Shown in pieces: positions 5,965-7,404 of a stretch of DNA of 7,404 bases (position 1 is its first letter; every line of letters begins with the position of its first letter). A program made the position numbers and the translations under genes. Under the pieces are notes generated by a model, which was not told the DNA's origin, ran no database searches, and saw nothing but the letters and a program-made list of their open reading frames with translations. Origin of the DNA: Deltaproteobacteria bacterium UBA796 (lineage in GTDB: Bacteria; Myxococcota_A; UBA796). Location of the stretch: assembly GCA_002296975.1 (NCBI GenBank), contig DBIS01000118.1, forward strand, positions 935-8,338, given 5' to 3'.

Positions 5965-7404
5965 ATGGCTTGGCGACTGATGTTCGGATTTACTGCGTGC
6001 TTTGCGGTCGCCGCATGTGCGCCATCAAGCCCGAATAAGCCCGACGTCCTGTTGATCACCTGGGACACTGTTCGTGCAGATCATGTGGGCGATGAATGGA
6101 CCCCCACCTGGAATAGACTGGCCAGTCGCGCCGTGGTCTTTGAAAACGCCCGCACGCCTGCTCCGATTACCCTGACCGCTCACGCCTCGATCATGACAGG
6201 TAAAAATCCACCCGAACATGAAGCACGGGACAATGGGACCTGGCCGCTAACCGAGGCATTGCCAACGCTCGCCGAACGCTTCAAGGAGGACGGGTGGACC
6301 ACTGGCGCGTTTATTTCCGCATCGGTTTTGGACAGCCACTATGGCATCGGTCGCGGGTTTTCGACCTATAACGACCATATCCGCCCCGGAAAAGACCGTG
6401 TCGTCGCCCACCGCACCGGAGCAGAAACCGTCGAGCATGCCATCGATTGGTTGCTGGACAAGCCCCCAGAACAGCCTGTGTTTTTATGGGTCCACCTCTT
6501 CGACGCACACCGACCCTGGGAGGCGTCTAAGACCCCGGATACCACAAACTATCAAGCCGCCATCGCCAAGGCAGACGCCGCCACAGCCCGGCTGTTGGAG
6601 GTCATGGAGGCGCGGGGGCGTTTGGAGTCGAGCATCATCGCCATCACAAGCGATCATGGCGAGGGCTTGGGCGAGCACGACGAGCAAACTCATGGCTACT
6701 ACGCCTACGACTCCACATTGCGGATACCGATGCTCTTTTGGGCGGGTGAACACGTGAGCACACGCCCGCCTACACAGGCCAGTCGCGTCACAGGCGTCGC
6801 CTCTTTGCTCGATGTGGCCACCACACTCACCGCCGCTGCCGGCCTTCAACCCCTCGACGACGGGGGTGTCGATCTACTGGCCGGCCCCCTCGCCCCAAGG
6901 ACGCTCAGCTTTGAGACAGTCACCCCTGCTTTGGATTTTGACACCGCTCCCATCTTTGGCGTGATCGACGACCAGGGCGTGGCGTGGTTTGATACCCCCA
7001 CCCCCGAACGCTACCAACTCGACACCGACCCCAAACAGCTGATCAATCGGTACAAAGATGTGCACAGGGGCCAAATGGCCGCGCGAATGCAGCAGTTCCC
7101 ACGGCGATGGCCACCGGGGACAGATCCCATGGCATTGGATGCTACAGAACGCGAAGCACTCGAGGCACTCGGCTACATCACGCGATCCGCCCGGCCAACA
7201 GGCAACTCAACAGTTGACCCAAAACAACGGATCGACCTGTTTAATCTGTTGACCCAAACCCCTGACCAGTCTGCGCACAGCTTATTGATACAAGCCGACC
7301 TCATGGCTGACAAACATGGCCAAGTTCCAGCCCTCATGCTGTTCAAAGCAGACCTCCTCGATGCACTCGCCCGCCCCGTCGACGCACTCAATGTTGTTGT
7401 GGCG
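5965..7404 (+). CDS. Sulfatase-like lipoprotein with Thr nucleophile and C-terminal TPR-like region (5' part)
   Basis: The frame runs from ATG 5965 to the window end without a stop; 480 residues are visible and the 3' end is missing. Residues 1-18 are a lipoprotein signal (FAVAAC, lipidated Cys18). The alkaline-phosphatase/sulfatase domain covers about 26-370. Asp34 in LLITWDTVRADH is a metal ligand. The nucleophile position is Thr69 in APITLTAHASIMTG, ten residues before Gly79, where true sulfatases have a Cys or Ser converted to formylglycine. WVHLFDAH (175-182), Asp230-His231 in ITSDHGEGLGEH, and THGYYAYDSTLRIP (242-255) complete the usual sulfatase-like core. After ALEALGY (about 401-407), DPKQRIDLFNLL and a helical stretch to residue 480 resemble the TPR region often attached to this family in deltaproteobacteria. 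Thr at this site is typical of phosphoesterases and phosphotransferases such as NPP, LtaS and EptA, so sulfatase activity is doubtful. It is divergent from a second superfamily lipoprotein. Confidence 0.88.
   Translation, partial: MAWRLMFGFTACFAVAACAPSSPNKPDVLLITWDTVRADHVGDEWTPTWNRLASRAVVFENARTPAPITLTAHASIMTGKNPPEHEARDNGTWPLTEALPTLAERFKEDGWTTGAFISASVLDSHYGIGRGFSTYNDHIRPGKDRVVAHRTGAETVEHAIDWLLDKPPEQPVFLWVHLFDAHRPWEASKTPDTTNYQAAIAKADAATARLLEVMEARGRLESSIIAITSDHGEGLGEHDEQTHGYYAYDSTLRIPMLFWAGEHVSTRPPTQASRVTGVASLLDVATTLTAAAGLQPLDDGGVDLLAGPLAPRTLSFETVTPALDFDTAPIFGVIDDQGVAWFDTPTPERYQLDTDPKQLINRYKDVHRGQMAARMQQFPRRWPPGTDPMALDATEREALEALGYITRSARPTGNSTVDPKQRIDLFNLLTQTPDQSAHSLLIQADLMADKHGQVPALMLFKADLLDALARPVDALNVVVA

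Noticed and set aside
6484..6849. A 121-codon - strand open frame opposite the sulfatase-like gene.
   Set aside because: It is the complement of the conserved SDHGEG and HGYYAYDSTLRIP region, which clearly codes on the + strand.

Overview
The window is almost entirely coding: seven protein genes on both strands, with two short divergent gaps (31 and 74 bases) and two convergent junctions where the genes overlap. I see no rRNA, tRNA, CRISPR array, insertion sequence, integrase or origin, and no gene-free stretch over about 80 bases. The base composition looks moderately GC-rich by eye. An O2-dependent haem enzyme indicates aerobic metabolism. Lipoprotein signal peptides show a diderm-style envelope protein set. 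The glutaminyl-tRNA synthetase carrying a GatB/YqeY tail, the Asp-Thr-Gly-rich lipoprotein linker and the sulfatase-like/TPR lipoprotein together suggest a deltaproteobacterial or Myxococcota-like lineage; this is inference, not proof.

Left part (1-1113, + strand): the C-terminal half of glutaminyl-tRNA synthetase, cut by the window start, with a fused GatB/YqeY-type tRNA-binding tail. Its stop codon interlocks with the stop of the opposing operon.

Middle left (3495 down to 1110, - strand): a tightly packed three-gene unit, hemF (aerobic coproporphyrinogen III oxidase), sixA (phosphohistidine phosphatase) and an exported SGNH/GDSL hydrolase-like protein. The junctions overlap by 4 bases and 1 base, so translation is probably coupled. 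The three functions have no obvious shared pathway.

Middle right (3527-4318, + strand): a TruC-like tRNA pseudouridine synthase, divergent from hemF across 31 bases. It runs 27 bases into the 3' end of the next convergent gene.

Right part (4292-7404): two divergent genes 74 bases apart. Both encode predicted lipoproteins with an alkaline-phosphatase-superfamily catalytic domain. The leftward one has a Ser nucleophile, an 18-base tandem repeat in its linker, and a C-terminal beta-sandwich-like domain. The rightward one is sulfatase-like but has Thr where sulfatases carry the formylglycine Cys or Ser, and leads into a helical TPR-like region cut by the window end. This divergent pair is the most interesting part of the window. 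The rest is mainly housekeeping, and I found no clear new defence or mobile system.
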